Assembly (NCBI GenBank): GCA_029940345.1
Contig: JAOZRC010000059.1
Location: 1 to 14,361, forward strand
Origin: Desulfobacterales bacterium
GTDB taxonomy: Bacteria; Desulfobacterota; Desulfobacteria; Desulfobacterales; JAUCGF01
Reading direction: 5' to 3'
Length of the DNA stretch: 14,361 nucleotides
Shown here: piece after piece, positions 7,352 to 14,348 of the stretch
Numbering within the stretch: the first letter of the stretch is position 1
Layout: every line of letters starts with the position of its first letter
The notes under the pieces: model-generated
Database searches by the model: none
The model's input: only the letters and a program-made list of their open reading frames with translations
Told to the model about the DNA's origin: nothing
Position numbers and translations under genes: made by a program

Positions 7352-8422
7352 ATGCCATTTAAAATAAAACGAAAAAAAACTGACCGGATTAGGATAGGTG
7401 ATGTGAATGTAGGCGGTGGCGCTCCGATCACGGTACAGTCGATGACCAATACGGACACCCGCGATGTTGCCAAAACCGTTGCTCAGATCAAGCGCCTGGA
7501 GAAAGCCGGATGTGAAATCATACGCGCGGCGGTTCCGGACATAGTGGCCGCTGAAGCAATTGCCCAGATAAAAAAACAAATAAAAATCCCTTTGATTGCA
7601 GACATCCATTTTGATTATCGCCTGGCGCTCGCATCGGTTCGGGCGGGTGCAGACGGACTTAGAATTAATCCGGGCAACATTGGCAACGCCGCTAAAATAA
7701 AGCAAGTGGTTGATTGCGCCACAGGATATCGGATTCCGATTCGCATCGGCGTGAATGCGGGTTCGCTGGAAAAAGACCTTCTGAAAAAGTACGGGGATGT
7801 CACTGCCGAAGCGATGGTTGAAAGCGCTTTGCGGCATGTTGATATACTTCGCTCCCAGGATTTTCACGCAATTAAAATATCAATTAAAGCATCGGATGTG
7901 CATCGCACCCTGAAAGCTTACCGGCTTTTATCCGCCAAGACGGACCTGCCGCTGCATGTTGGCGTAACCGAGGCTGGCGGGTTGTATCCCGGCACAGTCA
8001 AATCATCCCTCGGCATTGGCATGTTATTAGCGGAAGGGATTGGCGATACGATCAGGGTGTCCCTCACACGTGACCCGGTGGAGGAAGTGCGCGTCGCTTA
8101 TGAAATTCTGCGCGCCCTGGATATCCGACATCACGGTCCGGAGATTATTTCCTGTCCCACCTGCGGCCGTTGCCAAATTGATTTATTCAGGATCGTTGAA
8201 CGGGTGGAAACCGCACTGATGACCTATCCGGTTCCGCTGAAAATTGCCATTATGGGATGTGTCGTTAACGGTCCCGGCGAGGCTCGCGAAGCCGATATCG
8301 GTGTGGCCGGCGGCGACGGTGTGGGTATCTTATTCCGTAAAGGAGAGGTGATTAAGAAGTTTCCGGAAGAAAGGCTGGTGGATATTTTACTTCAGGAAGT
8401 TGATAATTATAAAGCAACCTGA
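7352..8422 (+). CDS. ispG: 4-hydroxy-3-methylbut-2-enyl diphosphate synthase (IspG/GcpE)
   Basis: Catalyses the reductive opening of methylerythritol cyclodiphosphate to HMBPP in the MEP isoprenoid pathway, using a [4Fe-4S] cluster in the cytoplasm. The 356-residue length is normal for the short bacterial form. The TIM-barrel part begins RIRIGDVNVGGGAPITVQSM and includes ADIHFDYRLA and RINPGNIG. The cluster domain shows C268 and C271 (SCPTCGRC) and C303 (MGCVVNGPGE), with the conserved catalytic Glu at 310. All are present, so the enzyme should be active. Start ATG 7352 gives the usual N-terminus, although the upstream sequence has only a weak GGGAAAA-like ribosome site. It heads the ispG, proS and rel series, in which an antitoxin-toxin pair follows directly after 74 bp. 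Confidence 0.97.
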   Translation: MPFKIKRKKTDRIRIGDVNVGGGAPITVQSMTNTDTRDVAKTVAQIKRLEKAGCEIIRAAVPDIVAAEAIAQIKKQIKIPLIADIHFDYRLALASVRAGADGLRINPGNIGNAAKIKQVVDCATGYRIPIRIGVNAGSLEKDLLKKYGDVTAEAMVESALRHVDILRSQDFHAIKISIKASDVHRTLKAYRLLSAKTDLPLHVGVTEAGGLYPGTVKSSLGIGMLLAEGIGDTIRVSLTRDPVEEVRVAYEILRALDIRHHGPEIISCPTCGRCQIDLFRIVERVETALMTYPVPLKIAIMGCVVNGPGEAREADIGVAGGDGVGILFRKGEVIKKFPEERLVDILLQEVDNYKAT

Positions 8423-8451
8423 GTGGAAAAGTTTGAAGCACTTGATTCGCC

Positions 8452-8471
8452 TGCAAATATCAGATGTTGCA
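8452..8471. promoter_or_regulatory. Possible operator dyad upstream of the antitoxin
   Basis: TGCAA (8452-8456) and TTGCA (8467-8471) form a 5-bp dyad with a 10-nt centre. It lies 26-45 bp before the antitoxin ATG and overlaps a CATAAT that could be a -10 box. Toxin-antitoxin operons are usually repressed through such dyads by the antitoxin. The arms are short, so chance is quite possible. Confidence 0.25.
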
Positions 8472-8481
8472 TAATTAATTG

Positions 8482-8489
8482 AAAGGTGG
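8482..8489 (+). promoter_or_regulatory. Ribosome-binding site that decides the antitoxin start
   Basis: AAAGGTGG lies 7 nt before ATG 8497. A longer frame from TTG 8479 would place this site inside the coding region, so 8497 is preferred. Confidence 0.65.
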
Positions 8490-8496
8490 GAATATA

Positions 8497-8709
8497 ATGG
8501 AACTTGCTGAAAGGCTTATAAACAATTTAAAATCATTATCGGAATCAAAACAAGCAGAAGTACTTGATTTTATGGAATTTATGAAGATAAAAACGGATAA
8601 GGAAGAACAAAAGGAATGGCAATCCTTCTCTCTTTCATCAGCAATGCGAGGGATGGAAGACGAAGAATCGCTATATTCATTAGATGATATCAAGGAAACT
8701 TTCTCATGA
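8497..8709 (+). CDS. DUF2281/VapB-like antitoxin
   Basis: A 70-residue protein. The N-terminal helix pair MELAERLINNLKSL followed by KQAEVLDFMEFM is the signature of the DUF2281 family, small proteins found as antitoxins before PIN or PemK/MazF toxins. The rest (from ~38) is acidic and likely disordered, with SLDDIKETFS at the end, as expected for the toxin-wrapping tail. Its stop codon overlaps the toxin start as ATGA (8706-8709), which implies translational coupling and supports the pair. The family is presumed to neutralise the toxin and repress the shared promoter; that role is inferred here. The pair lies between ispG and proS. Confidence 0.8.
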   Translation: MELAERLINNLKSLSESKQAEVLDFMEFMKIKTDKEEQKEWQSFSLSSAMRGMEDEESLYSLDDIKETFS

Positions 8710-9053
8710 TTTCTGAAGGACATATTGTTCTATTCGCTTTTCCTCAAACTAACCAACAAAAGGGTAGGCTCCGTCCAACGCTTGTATTGCGAAAATTGCC
8801 TGGAATATTTGATGATTGGCTTATTTGCATGATTTCTTCCCGCCTACATCAGAAATTGCCAGAGTCAGATGAAATAATTGATTCTGACGATACAGACTTT
8901 CTGAAATCCGGATTAAAAGTACCCAGTGTTATCAGACCAAGCCGGCTTGCCGTTGTCGATAGCAAAATTTTGATTGGAAAATTGGGTATGATAGGTCAGA
9001 AACGACTTATCAGGATAAAAGAAAATTTAGCAAAATGGATTAAGAACACATAG
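8706..9053 (+). CDS. PemK/MazF-type toxin (endoribonuclease family)
   Basis: A 115-residue protein of the MazF/PemK fold, whose characterised members cut mRNA at short sequences. Supporting pieces: N-terminal EGHIVLFAFPQT (strand 1 and loop), RPTLVL (23-28) with the conserved Arg that follows the loop, DWLICMISSR (37-46) with the Ser/Thr position, SGLKVPSVIRPSRLAVVD (68-85), and a C-terminal GKLG followed by helix QKRLIRIKENLAKWI. The start ATG overlaps the antitoxin stop by 4 nt. Length is normal, and no frameshift or missing motif is seen, so it is probably functional. Cleavage specificity cannot be read from sequence. It is followed by 118 bp without a gene and then proS. Confidence 0.85.
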   Translation: MISEGHIVLFAFPQTNQQKGRLRPTLVLRKLPGIFDDWLICMISSRLHQKLPESDEIIDSDDTDFLKSGLKVPSVIRPSRLAVVDSKILIGKLGMIGQKRLIRIKENLAKWIKNT

Positions 9054-9160
9054 CAACACTACGAAAACGAGCATAAGAATTCAGGCACTTTGTTCGAGTT
9101 TGCCACTTGTTAAGAGGTTGGGCCTCGTAACGACCAATATTTTTTACAATCAATCTATAA

Positions 9161-9167
9161 AAGAGGA
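9161..9167 (+). promoter_or_regulatory. Ribosome-binding site that decides the proS start
   Basis: AAGAGGA lies 4 nt before ATG 9172. The open frame extends further upstream to 9100, but that extension has no ribosome site and no resemblance to ProRS N-termini. Confidence 0.7.
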
Positions 9168-9171
9168 ACTG

Positions 9172-10692
9172 ATGGCGAAAAAAATTAAAACAGCGATAAC
9201 ACCGACGCGAGATCAAGATTATCCTCAATGGTATCAGGAGGTCATTAAAGCGTCGGACATGGCGGAGAATTCACCGGTTCGGGGATGTATGGTGATAAAA
9301 CCCTGGGGCTACGCCCTTTGGGAGAATATTATGCATGAAATGGATATCCTTTTTAAACAGACCGGTGTTAAAAATGCCTATTTCCCACTTTTTATCCCGC
9401 TCTCGTTTCTTGAAAAAGAGGCCGCCCATGTGGAGGGATTTGCCAAAGAGTGTGCCGTTGTGACGCATCATCGTTTGGAAAAGGGATCGGAAGGCGGATT
9501 AATTCCGGCGGGTGAACTCACCGAACCGCTGGTGGTGCGGCCGACATCTGAAACGATTATCGGCGATGCGTTCTCCAAATGGATCAGCAGTCATCGCGAT
9601 TTGCCCCTGTTAATCAACCAATGGGCCAATGTGGTGCGTTGGGAGATGCGCACCCGCCTTTTCCTGCGAACCAGTGAATTTTTATGGCAGGAAGGACACA
9701 CCGCCCATGCGAATAAAGCGGAAGCGATTGAACGCACGCAAATGATGCTTGACGTTTACGCCCGTTTTGCCGAAGAATATTTGGCTATGCCCGTGATTAA
9801 AGGCTCCAAAACTGCGGCCGAGAGATTTCCCGGTGCCATTGATACGATGTGTATCGAAGCCATGATGCAGGATAAAAAGGCGCTTCAGGCCGGCACTTCC
9901 CATTTCCTGGGACAAAATTTCGCCAAAGCCTCCGGTATCCGGTTTCAATCGGCTCAGGAAAAAGAGGAATTTGCCTGGACGACTTCTTGGGGTGTATCCA
10001 CGCGCATGATTGGCGGATTGGTCATGTGCCATGGCGATGATGACGGTCTTGTGCTGCCTCCGCGCATCGCTTCATCCCATGTTGTGCTTCTCCCGATTAT
10101 TCGTAAAGCGGCGGATAGCGCCCCTGTGATGGAATTCACCCATCAATTGGCGGATGAACTGGAAAATGTCAATTACCACAATCGACCGATCCGGGTCGAA
10201 ATTGACACACGCGATATCGGCGGAGCGCGCGGATGGGACTGGATTAAAAAAGGAATCCCGCTACGTGTCGAAATCGGTCCGCGGGACATTGCCGCCAATT
10301 CGGTTTTTGTTGGCCGCCGGGATATGGCTCATCGCGATAAACAGTCCGTCAAGCGTGAAAGTTTTATCAAAACGATCACCGCTATTTTAGATGATATCCA
10401 GGCAACGCTTTTTCAACGCGCCCTGGATTTCAGGGAGATGAACACGCACACGATTGATAAGCGAGATGCGTTTTATGACTTTTTCACACCTGCAAATTCG
10501 ACGAGACCCGAAATTCACGGCGGCTTTGCCCGATCTCCGTGGTGCGGCGCGGCTGACTGCGAATCGCAGATTAAACAAGACCTTAGCGTAACGATACGAT
10601 CTGTTCCTTTGTCAGAGGACACTGTGGAAGGGCATTGCATACACTGTGGCAAGCCGTCTGATAAACAGGTTGTGTTTGCCAAAGCATATTAA
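9172..10692 (+). CDS. proS: Prolyl-tRNA synthetase, archaeal/eukaryotic-type
   Basis: Attaches proline to tRNA-Pro. The 506-residue protein lacks the large editing insertion of the E. coli-type enzyme and belongs to the archaeal/eukaryotic-like ProRS3 group. Class II motifs are intact: motif 1 near RPTSE (123-127), motif 2 RTRLFLRTSEFLWQEGHTAH (160-179) and motif 3 GLVMCHGDDDGLVLPPRIA (282-300, Arg 298). An anticodon-binding domain follows (~305-405, with VEIDTRDIGGARGWDWIKKG). The C-terminal domain has two Cys pairs, C458/C463 and C489/C492 (GHCIHCGK), consistent with the zinc site described for this type, and ends in the characteristic Tyr. The archaeal-like type is found in various bacteria and reflects old transfer rather than recent import. 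It is followed by a 299-bp spacer with a MITE-like element and then rel. Confidence 0.97.
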   Translation: MAKKIKTAITPTRDQDYPQWYQEVIKASDMAENSPVRGCMVIKPWGYALWENIMHEMDILFKQTGVKNAYFPLFIPLSFLEKEAAHVEGFAKECAVVTHHRLEKGSEGGLIPAGELTEPLVVRPTSETIIGDAFSKWISSHRDLPLLINQWANVVRWEMRTRLFLRTSEFLWQEGHTAHANKAEAIERTQMMLDVYARFAEEYLAMPVIKGSKTAAERFPGAIDTMCIEAMMQDKKALQAGTSHFLGQNFAKASGIRFQSAQEKEEFAWTTSWGVSTRMIGGLVMCHGDDDGLVLPPRIASSHVVLLPIIRKAADSAPVMEFTHQLADELENVNYHNRPIRVEIDTRDIGGARGWDWIKKGIPLRVEIGPRDIAANSVFVGRRDMAHRDKQSVKRESFIKTITAILDDIQATLFQRALDFREMNTHTIDKRDAFYDFFTPANSTRPEIHGGFARSPWCGAADCESQIKQDLSVTIRSVPLSEDTVEGHCIHCGKPSDKQVVFAKAY

Positions 10693-10734
10693 GGAGTTTT
10701 AAGTTACAAGTTGTTGAATAAGATTCAAATACAG

Positions 10735-10888
10735 TAAGGGATTTCCCCAAAATTAATATACTCTGAATGTAGGGTGGGTGGAGTGTAAAGGAACCCACCT
10801 TTTACGTAAATGCGGTGGGTTCCGTTACACTCCACCCACCCTACAACATTACGCATAACGCGTAGTTTATTTATTGGGGATTCCCTAA
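10735..10888. mobile_element. MITE-like palindromic element between proS and rel
   Basis: The ends are inverted repeats: AGGGATTTCCCCAA at the left (from 10737) and AGGGAATCCCCAA read inwards from the right (to 10886). Each is flanked by TA, which resembles the TA target duplication of Tc1/IS630-type elements. The interior is a very strong hairpin: 10769-10799 pairs with 10814-10844 at 30 of 31 positions, around a 14-nt loop that contains the palindrome TTTACGTAAA. No protein is encoded, so any movement would need a transposase from elsewhere. A truncated relative starts at 13448. The 299-bp space between proS and rel otherwise holds only AT-rich sequence, including a 10-bp inverted repeat (GTTTTAAGTT at 10696-10705, reverse complement at 10965-10974). 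Confidence 0.75.
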
Positions 10889-10991
10889 TCTGATTTTGGT
10901 TTACCTTCAAGGCACTCGCAAACTCAAGTTCGCACGCTGCTATTCTGGGAAAACCAAAAGTCGCAACTTAAAACCTAAAACTTAAAATTTT

Positions 10992-13148
10992 ATGATTCGT
11001 ATTAATAACATTCTCGACGCCGTCGCGCGCAACAATCCCAATGCCGATCCGGACATTATTGACCGCGCTTACGTTTATTCAGCACGCGTTCATAGTGGCC
11101 AGATGCGTTTATCGGGAGAGCCTTATTTGTCCCATCCGCTTGAAGTGGCCGGCATTCTGGCGGAACTGAAACTGGATTCGTCCAGTGTCGCCGCCGGTCT
11201 TTTGCATGATGTTATTGAAGACACGCATGCCAGCGCCGAAGAGATAGAGGACATGTTCGGACCGCAAGTTTTGCATATCGTTCTCGGCGTAACCAAAATA
11301 AGTAAGCTCCCATTTAACAGTAAGGCGATTCAGCATGCCGAAAATATTCGCAAGATGATCCTGGCAATGGCCGATGATTTAAGGGTTATTTTGATTAAAC
11401 TGGCTGATCGCCTTCACAACATGCGAACCCTGAAATACCATAAAAGTGATAAAAAAAAACGCGCTATCGCCCAGGAAACACTCGATATCTATGCGCCCAT
11501 CGCCGCACGTCTTGGAATTTATTGGATAAAAAAAGAGCTTGAAGACATTGCCTTTCGCTATCTGCTACCGGATGAATACGCTTCTATTAAAGAATCAGTT
11601 GACAGGGAACAGGAGGAACGCGAACAAGATATCGAAAAGATCAAAAACGAGATTAATGTCGCAATGACCGCAAATGGGATTGAGGGCGAAGTCTTGGGAC
11701 GGTACAAACATTATTTTAGCATTTATCGTAAAATGCAGGAACAGGAGTTGGCCTACCAGGATGTGTATGATGTCATCGCCTTCAGAATCATACTTGATGC
11801 CAAGACATGTTGTTATGAAGTGCTTGGGATTATCCATAGTTTATGGAATCCCATTGATATCAAATTCAAAGATTATATCGCTCGTCCCAAACCCAATGGT
11901 TATCAATCATTACATACGACTGTCATTGGATCTGACGGAGCCAGGGTGGAGATTCAAATCCGCACCCGTGAGATGGATCAAGTGGCTAAATCCGGCGTTG
12001 CTGCCCATTGGGGGTATAAAGAAGGACAAACAGTCGATGAAAATACAAGCACTAAATTCGCCTGGATTCAAGAATTGGTTGAAAATCAGGCCAATTTTAA
12101 TGACCCTGATGAATTTTTAGAAAATTTACGCATTGACCTTTTTCCCGACGAAGTGTGTCTCTTTACACCGCGCGGTGAAGTGAAAACCCTTCCCAAAGGT
12201 GCCACACCCGTTGATTTTGCTTACCTGATTCATTCGGATGTCGGGCATCAATGCACCGGTGCCAAAGTGAACGGACGGATCGTACCGCTGCAATACCAGA
12301 TAAAAAACGGTGATGTCGTAGCTATTTTAACGACAAAAAACCACAAACCGAGCAAAGATTGGCTGAGTTTTGTCAAGACGGTGAAAGCCCGCAACCGGAT
12401 ACGCCAATGGATCAGGGCGGAAGACAAAGAACGCAGCGTGAACCTGGGGCGTGAAATGTGCGAAAAGGAATTTCGTAAACACAACCTCAATTTCGGCAAA
12501 CTGCTCAAATCGGATAAAATGGCGCAGTTTGTTGAACAGTCCGCCTTTCAATCCGCAGATGATCTGATTGCCAGTATCGGATACGGCAAATACACGCCGC
12601 GCAAGCTGGTTCATCAGTTTATCGATAAACCGGAGCCGGAAGAAGATCACGAGTCCATCCTGGAAAAACTGATTACGCGTGTAAAGAAAAAAAAGGCCAA
12701 GGCCAGTGTCATTGTTAAAGGTATTGATGACATGTTGATTCGTTTCGGCAAATGTTGCGAACCGCTTCCCGGGGACCCCATTACAGGTTATATCACACGC
12801 GGCTTTGGTGTGACAGTGCATCGCAAAACCTGTATCAATGCATTGAAAATGAACCCTGAAAGACGCATCGAAGTGGCATGGAGTCTGGAAACAGTTGACG
12901 CGGAAACCTATCCGGTGAAAATCAGGGTGCGTTCCAAAGACAGGTCCGGATTATTGCGTGATACGGCGGCCAGTATCAGCAAAAGCGACTCAAACATCTT
13001 AAATGTTCATTCGGATACGTATGCTCACAATAATACGGTGGATAGCCACTTTACCATCAGTGTCAAAAACATTAACCATTTGCAGAAAATCATCATGTCT
13101 TTGAAAAGAGTGAAAGGCATTAAAACTGTCCATCGTATTGATCGGTAA
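10992..13148 (+). CDS. rel: Bifunctional (p)ppGpp synthetase/hydrolase, Rel/SpoT family
   Basis: Controls the stringent response by making and degrading (p)ppGpp. The 718 residues show the full long-RSH layout. The HD hydrolase domain (~20-175) has H48, H72/D73 (LLHDVIED) and D139 (KLADRLHN). The synthetase domain (~230-345) has GRYKHYFSIYRKM, FKDYIARPKPNGYQSLH (292-308) and EIQIRT. They are followed by TGS (~380-445, PDEVCLFTPRGEV), a conserved Cys region (~585-630, FGKCCEPLPGDPI) and C-terminal ACT (~640-718). Both active sites look intact, so it should be bifunctional rather than a synthetase-only RelA. The FKD motif is the basic form found in Rel/SpoT. The start at 10992 gives the normal N-terminus (MIRINNILDAV), yet no Shine-Dalgarno is visible in the AT-rich leader. 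The MITE-like element lies 103 bp upstream. Confidence 0.97.
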   Translation: MIRINNILDAVARNNPNADPDIIDRAYVYSARVHSGQMRLSGEPYLSHPLEVAGILAELKLDSSSVAAGLLHDVIEDTHASAEEIEDMFGPQVLHIVLGVTKISKLPFNSKAIQHAENIRKMILAMADDLRVILIKLADRLHNMRTLKYHKSDKKKRAIAQETLDIYAPIAARLGIYWIKKELEDIAFRYLLPDEYASIKESVDREQEEREQDIEKIKNEINVAMTANGIEGEVLGRYKHYFSIYRKMQEQELAYQDVYDVIAFRIILDAKTCCYEVLGIIHSLWNPIDIKFKDYIARPKPNGYQSLHTTVIGSDGARVEIQIRTREMDQVAKSGVAAHWGYKEGQTVDENTSTKFAWIQELVENQANFNDPDEFLENLRIDLFPDEVCLFTPRGEVKTLPKGATPVDFAYLIHSDVGHQCTGAKVNGRIVPLQYQIKNGDVVAILTTKNHKPSKDWLSFVKTVKARNRIRQWIRAEDKERSVNLGREMCEKEFRKHNLNFGKLLKSDKMAQFVEQSAFQSADDLIASIGYGKYTPRKLVHQFIDKPEPEEDHESILEKLITRVKKKKAKASVIVKGIDDMLIRFGKCCEPLPGDPITGYITRGFGVTVHRKTCINALKMNPERRIEVAWSLETVDAETYPVKIRVRSKDRSGLLRDTAASISKSDSNILNVHSDTYAHNNTVDSHFTISVKNINHLQKIIMSLKRVKGIKTVHRIDR

Positions 13149-13260
13149 GGAACGGGGACGAAATATACTTTAGAAGGCCATTATTTGGGATTTTCATTTT
13201 ATGATTATCTTATTCAAACATACGCAGTAGGTTCCAGGTGTCAGGACGTTTGCGCTAATG

Positions 13261-13286
13261 ACTGAAACCTGAACACTGAAACCTGA
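13261..13286 (+). repeat. Two 12-bp direct repeats, 14-bp period
   Basis: ACTGAAACCTGA occurs at 13261-13272 and again at 13275-13286. A related inverted piece, CCAGGTGTCAGG, starts near 13234. This is simple intergenic repeat sequence with no evident function. Confidence 0.6.
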
Positions 13287-13354
13287 CTTCTGGAATCATT
13301 ATTTTAAAATCACAAATTATGACCTTGCCGAGTATAACTTCCACATTCCGGATT

Positions 13355-13397
13355 GCAAACCACAGTTTGCGATGCTGTGACGCAAACTATGGTTTGC
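13355..13397. repeat. Nested palindrome, 17-bp arms
   Basis: Arms 13355-13371 and 13381-13397 pair at 16 of 17 positions around a 9-nt loop. Each arm is itself a small palindrome (GCAAAC, 4 nt, GTTTGC), so the DNA could form a cruciform or either of two RNA folds. The sequence before it (CCGGATTGCAAACC) recurs in decayed form at 13534-13546 (CCGAATTGTAAACC), next to another small dyad, CAAACT/AGTTTG (13519-13533). This points to a dispersed repeat family. No T-run follows, so it is not a classical terminator. Confidence 0.7.
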
Positions 13398-13447
13398 ACT
13401 CCTCTTTTCGAAAATGGGTAAGTTATTTTGTCCCAATTCCTAAGCAT

Positions 13448-13512
13448 TAAGGGATTTCCCCAAAAATAATATACCCAAATTGCAGGGTGGGTGTAGAGTG
13501 ACGAAACCTACC
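13448..13512 (+). mobile_element. Truncated second copy of the MITE-like element
   Basis: Starts with the same TA-AGGGATTTCCCC end; the first 24 nt after TA match the 10737 copy at 23 positions. It continues with a diverged GGGTGGGT box and a CGAAACCTACC stretch. The complementary right half is missing: there is no matching GGTGGGTTTCG...CCACCC arm afterwards. It is therefore a decayed half-element. Confidence 0.7.
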
Positions 13513-13615
13513 GAATGCCAAACTGTAAGTTTGTCCGAATTGTAAACCGTAAAATGAAGGATGCCGAATTTTGTATCCTATTCAGAAATTATGGTCGAAG
13601 TCGGAAGAAATCCCT

Positions 13616-13655
13616 TTCTTATATATCCCTATTCTTATACAAAATCCTTGTAGAT
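13616..13655 (+). repeat. Third copy of the 40-nt ATPase-associated unit
   Basis: This stretch (TTCTTATATATCCC, then TCCTTGTAGAT at its end) matches the reverse complement of 1131-1170 at 36 of 40 positions without gaps. A shorter inverted relative, ATCTACAGGGAT at 13705-13716, follows 49 bp later. The pair here faces the opposite way from the pair at 1131-1222. Confidence 0.75.
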
Positions 13656-13721
13656 GGAAAAGGGAAAGAGCAGCTCTTCAACTTTACTTGTTATCTGGTG
13701 TCACATCTACAGGGATTTCTT

Positions 13722-13746
13722 CTGATTATAACGGATTTGGGGGGGA
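13722..13746 (+). repeat. 25-bp direct repeat, left copy
   Basis: Identical over 25 bp to 14155-14179 (begins CTGATTATAACGG and ends in seven G and an A). The two copies bracket the minus-strand gene remnant. Confidence 0.85.
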
Positions 13747-14122
13747 ATAATAACACACCTGATAAATTACTAATTTTTACCTCAAAGGAGGCGGTCCGGT
13801 CATTCACGAGGACGGGGACAAGGGAGCTGTCCAGGGACATTTCGAGGCGGAGCCATTTATCGTTATCGGGGTTAGGGGGCGGGTGATTCAGGGTAAAGCC
13901 CTGTTCGATGCCGAAGGGGGTGTTGAGGTACCATTCGGTGAGGAGGTTGCCGCGTACAAGCCGGATCAGGTTATTATCGGCGCAGATCGCAGGCGTGGGA
14001 GGCGGCATAAGGGTTTTGTATCCGATGCCTGAGAGGGAGAGGGTGTATGATTGGTAGTGAAATTCAGCGCTTTGGTCAAGTCTTAATTTGAAAAAGCTAT
14101 GTGCTACAGATTGTAGGGTTCG
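13747..14122 (-). pseudogene. Remnant of the N-terminal domain of an FG-GAP/VCBS-type surface protein
   Basis: An open minus-strand stretch bounded upstream by a stop at 14123-14125 and lacking a sensible start; the first ATG, at 14008, is internal to the recognisable part. The translated pieces HSFFKLRLDQSAEFHYQSYTLSLSGIGYK, LVRGNLLTEWYLNTPFGIEQGF and LRLEMSLDSSLVPVLVND recall, from memory, the domain that precedes FG-GAP or integrin-like beta-propeller repeats in large secreted proteins (typical core LTEWYxNxxxGLEQGFTL). After FEVKISNLSGVLL the frame runs into the 25-bp repeat and the similarity ends. No signal peptide, propeller repeats or C-terminus remain. It is probably a decayed fragment; the family match needs a search. 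Confidence 0.5.
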
Positions 14123-14154
14123 TCAGGCATCATCAGAAACTCATTGAAATTATA

Positions 14155-14179
14155 CTGATTATAACGGATTTGGGGGGGA
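14155..14179 (+). repeat. 25-bp direct repeat, right copy
   Basis: Identical to 13722-13746, 433 bp away. It lies just upstream (in the remnant's sense) of the stop that closes the remnant frame. Confidence 0.85.
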
Positions 14180-14180
14180 T

Positions 14181-14348
14181 GCCGCAGAGCGGCAAAGTGA
14201 TATAGCCTGGGGTTTCAACCCCAGGTTAGTGATAATATATTTTTTTGCGCCCTGAAGGGGCGCGAGATGTGAAACAGATATGGCTTAATCATACCGCGCC
14301 CCTTCAGGCATGCGCGTCAAGCTAAGGGCAAACGGGTTTCAGAAACCC
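14181..14348. repeat. Cluster of REP-like hairpins at the right edge
   Basis: Four perfect dyads lie within 168 bp: GCCGC/GCGGC (14181-14193), CCTGGGGTT/AACCCCAGG with a 2-nt loop (14206-14225), CCTGAAGGGGCGCG (14251-14264) with its exact reverse complement at 14295-14308, and GGGTTTC/GAAACCC with a 1-nt centre (14334-14348). The third also contains a local hairpin, GCGCCCTGAAGGGGCGC (14247-14263). Such GC-rich palindrome clusters are typical of dispersed REP-like intergenic repeats. They may continue beyond the window. Confidence 0.7.

Noticed and set aside
9100..9171. N-terminal extension of prolyl-tRNA synthetase
   Set aside because: No ribosome-binding site and no family resemblance; ATG 9172 has a good site and the usual N-terminus.
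8423..9171. Target-site duplication flanking the toxin-antitoxin pair
   Set aside because: Both flanks contain a loosely similar GCACTT...TTCG stretch, but the match is too weak to define insertion ends.
13515..13886. Plus-strand 123-codon frame after rel
   Set aside because: It runs through several repeats (40-nt unit, 25-bp repeat) and lacks any domain; the opposite strand carries the better-supported remnant.
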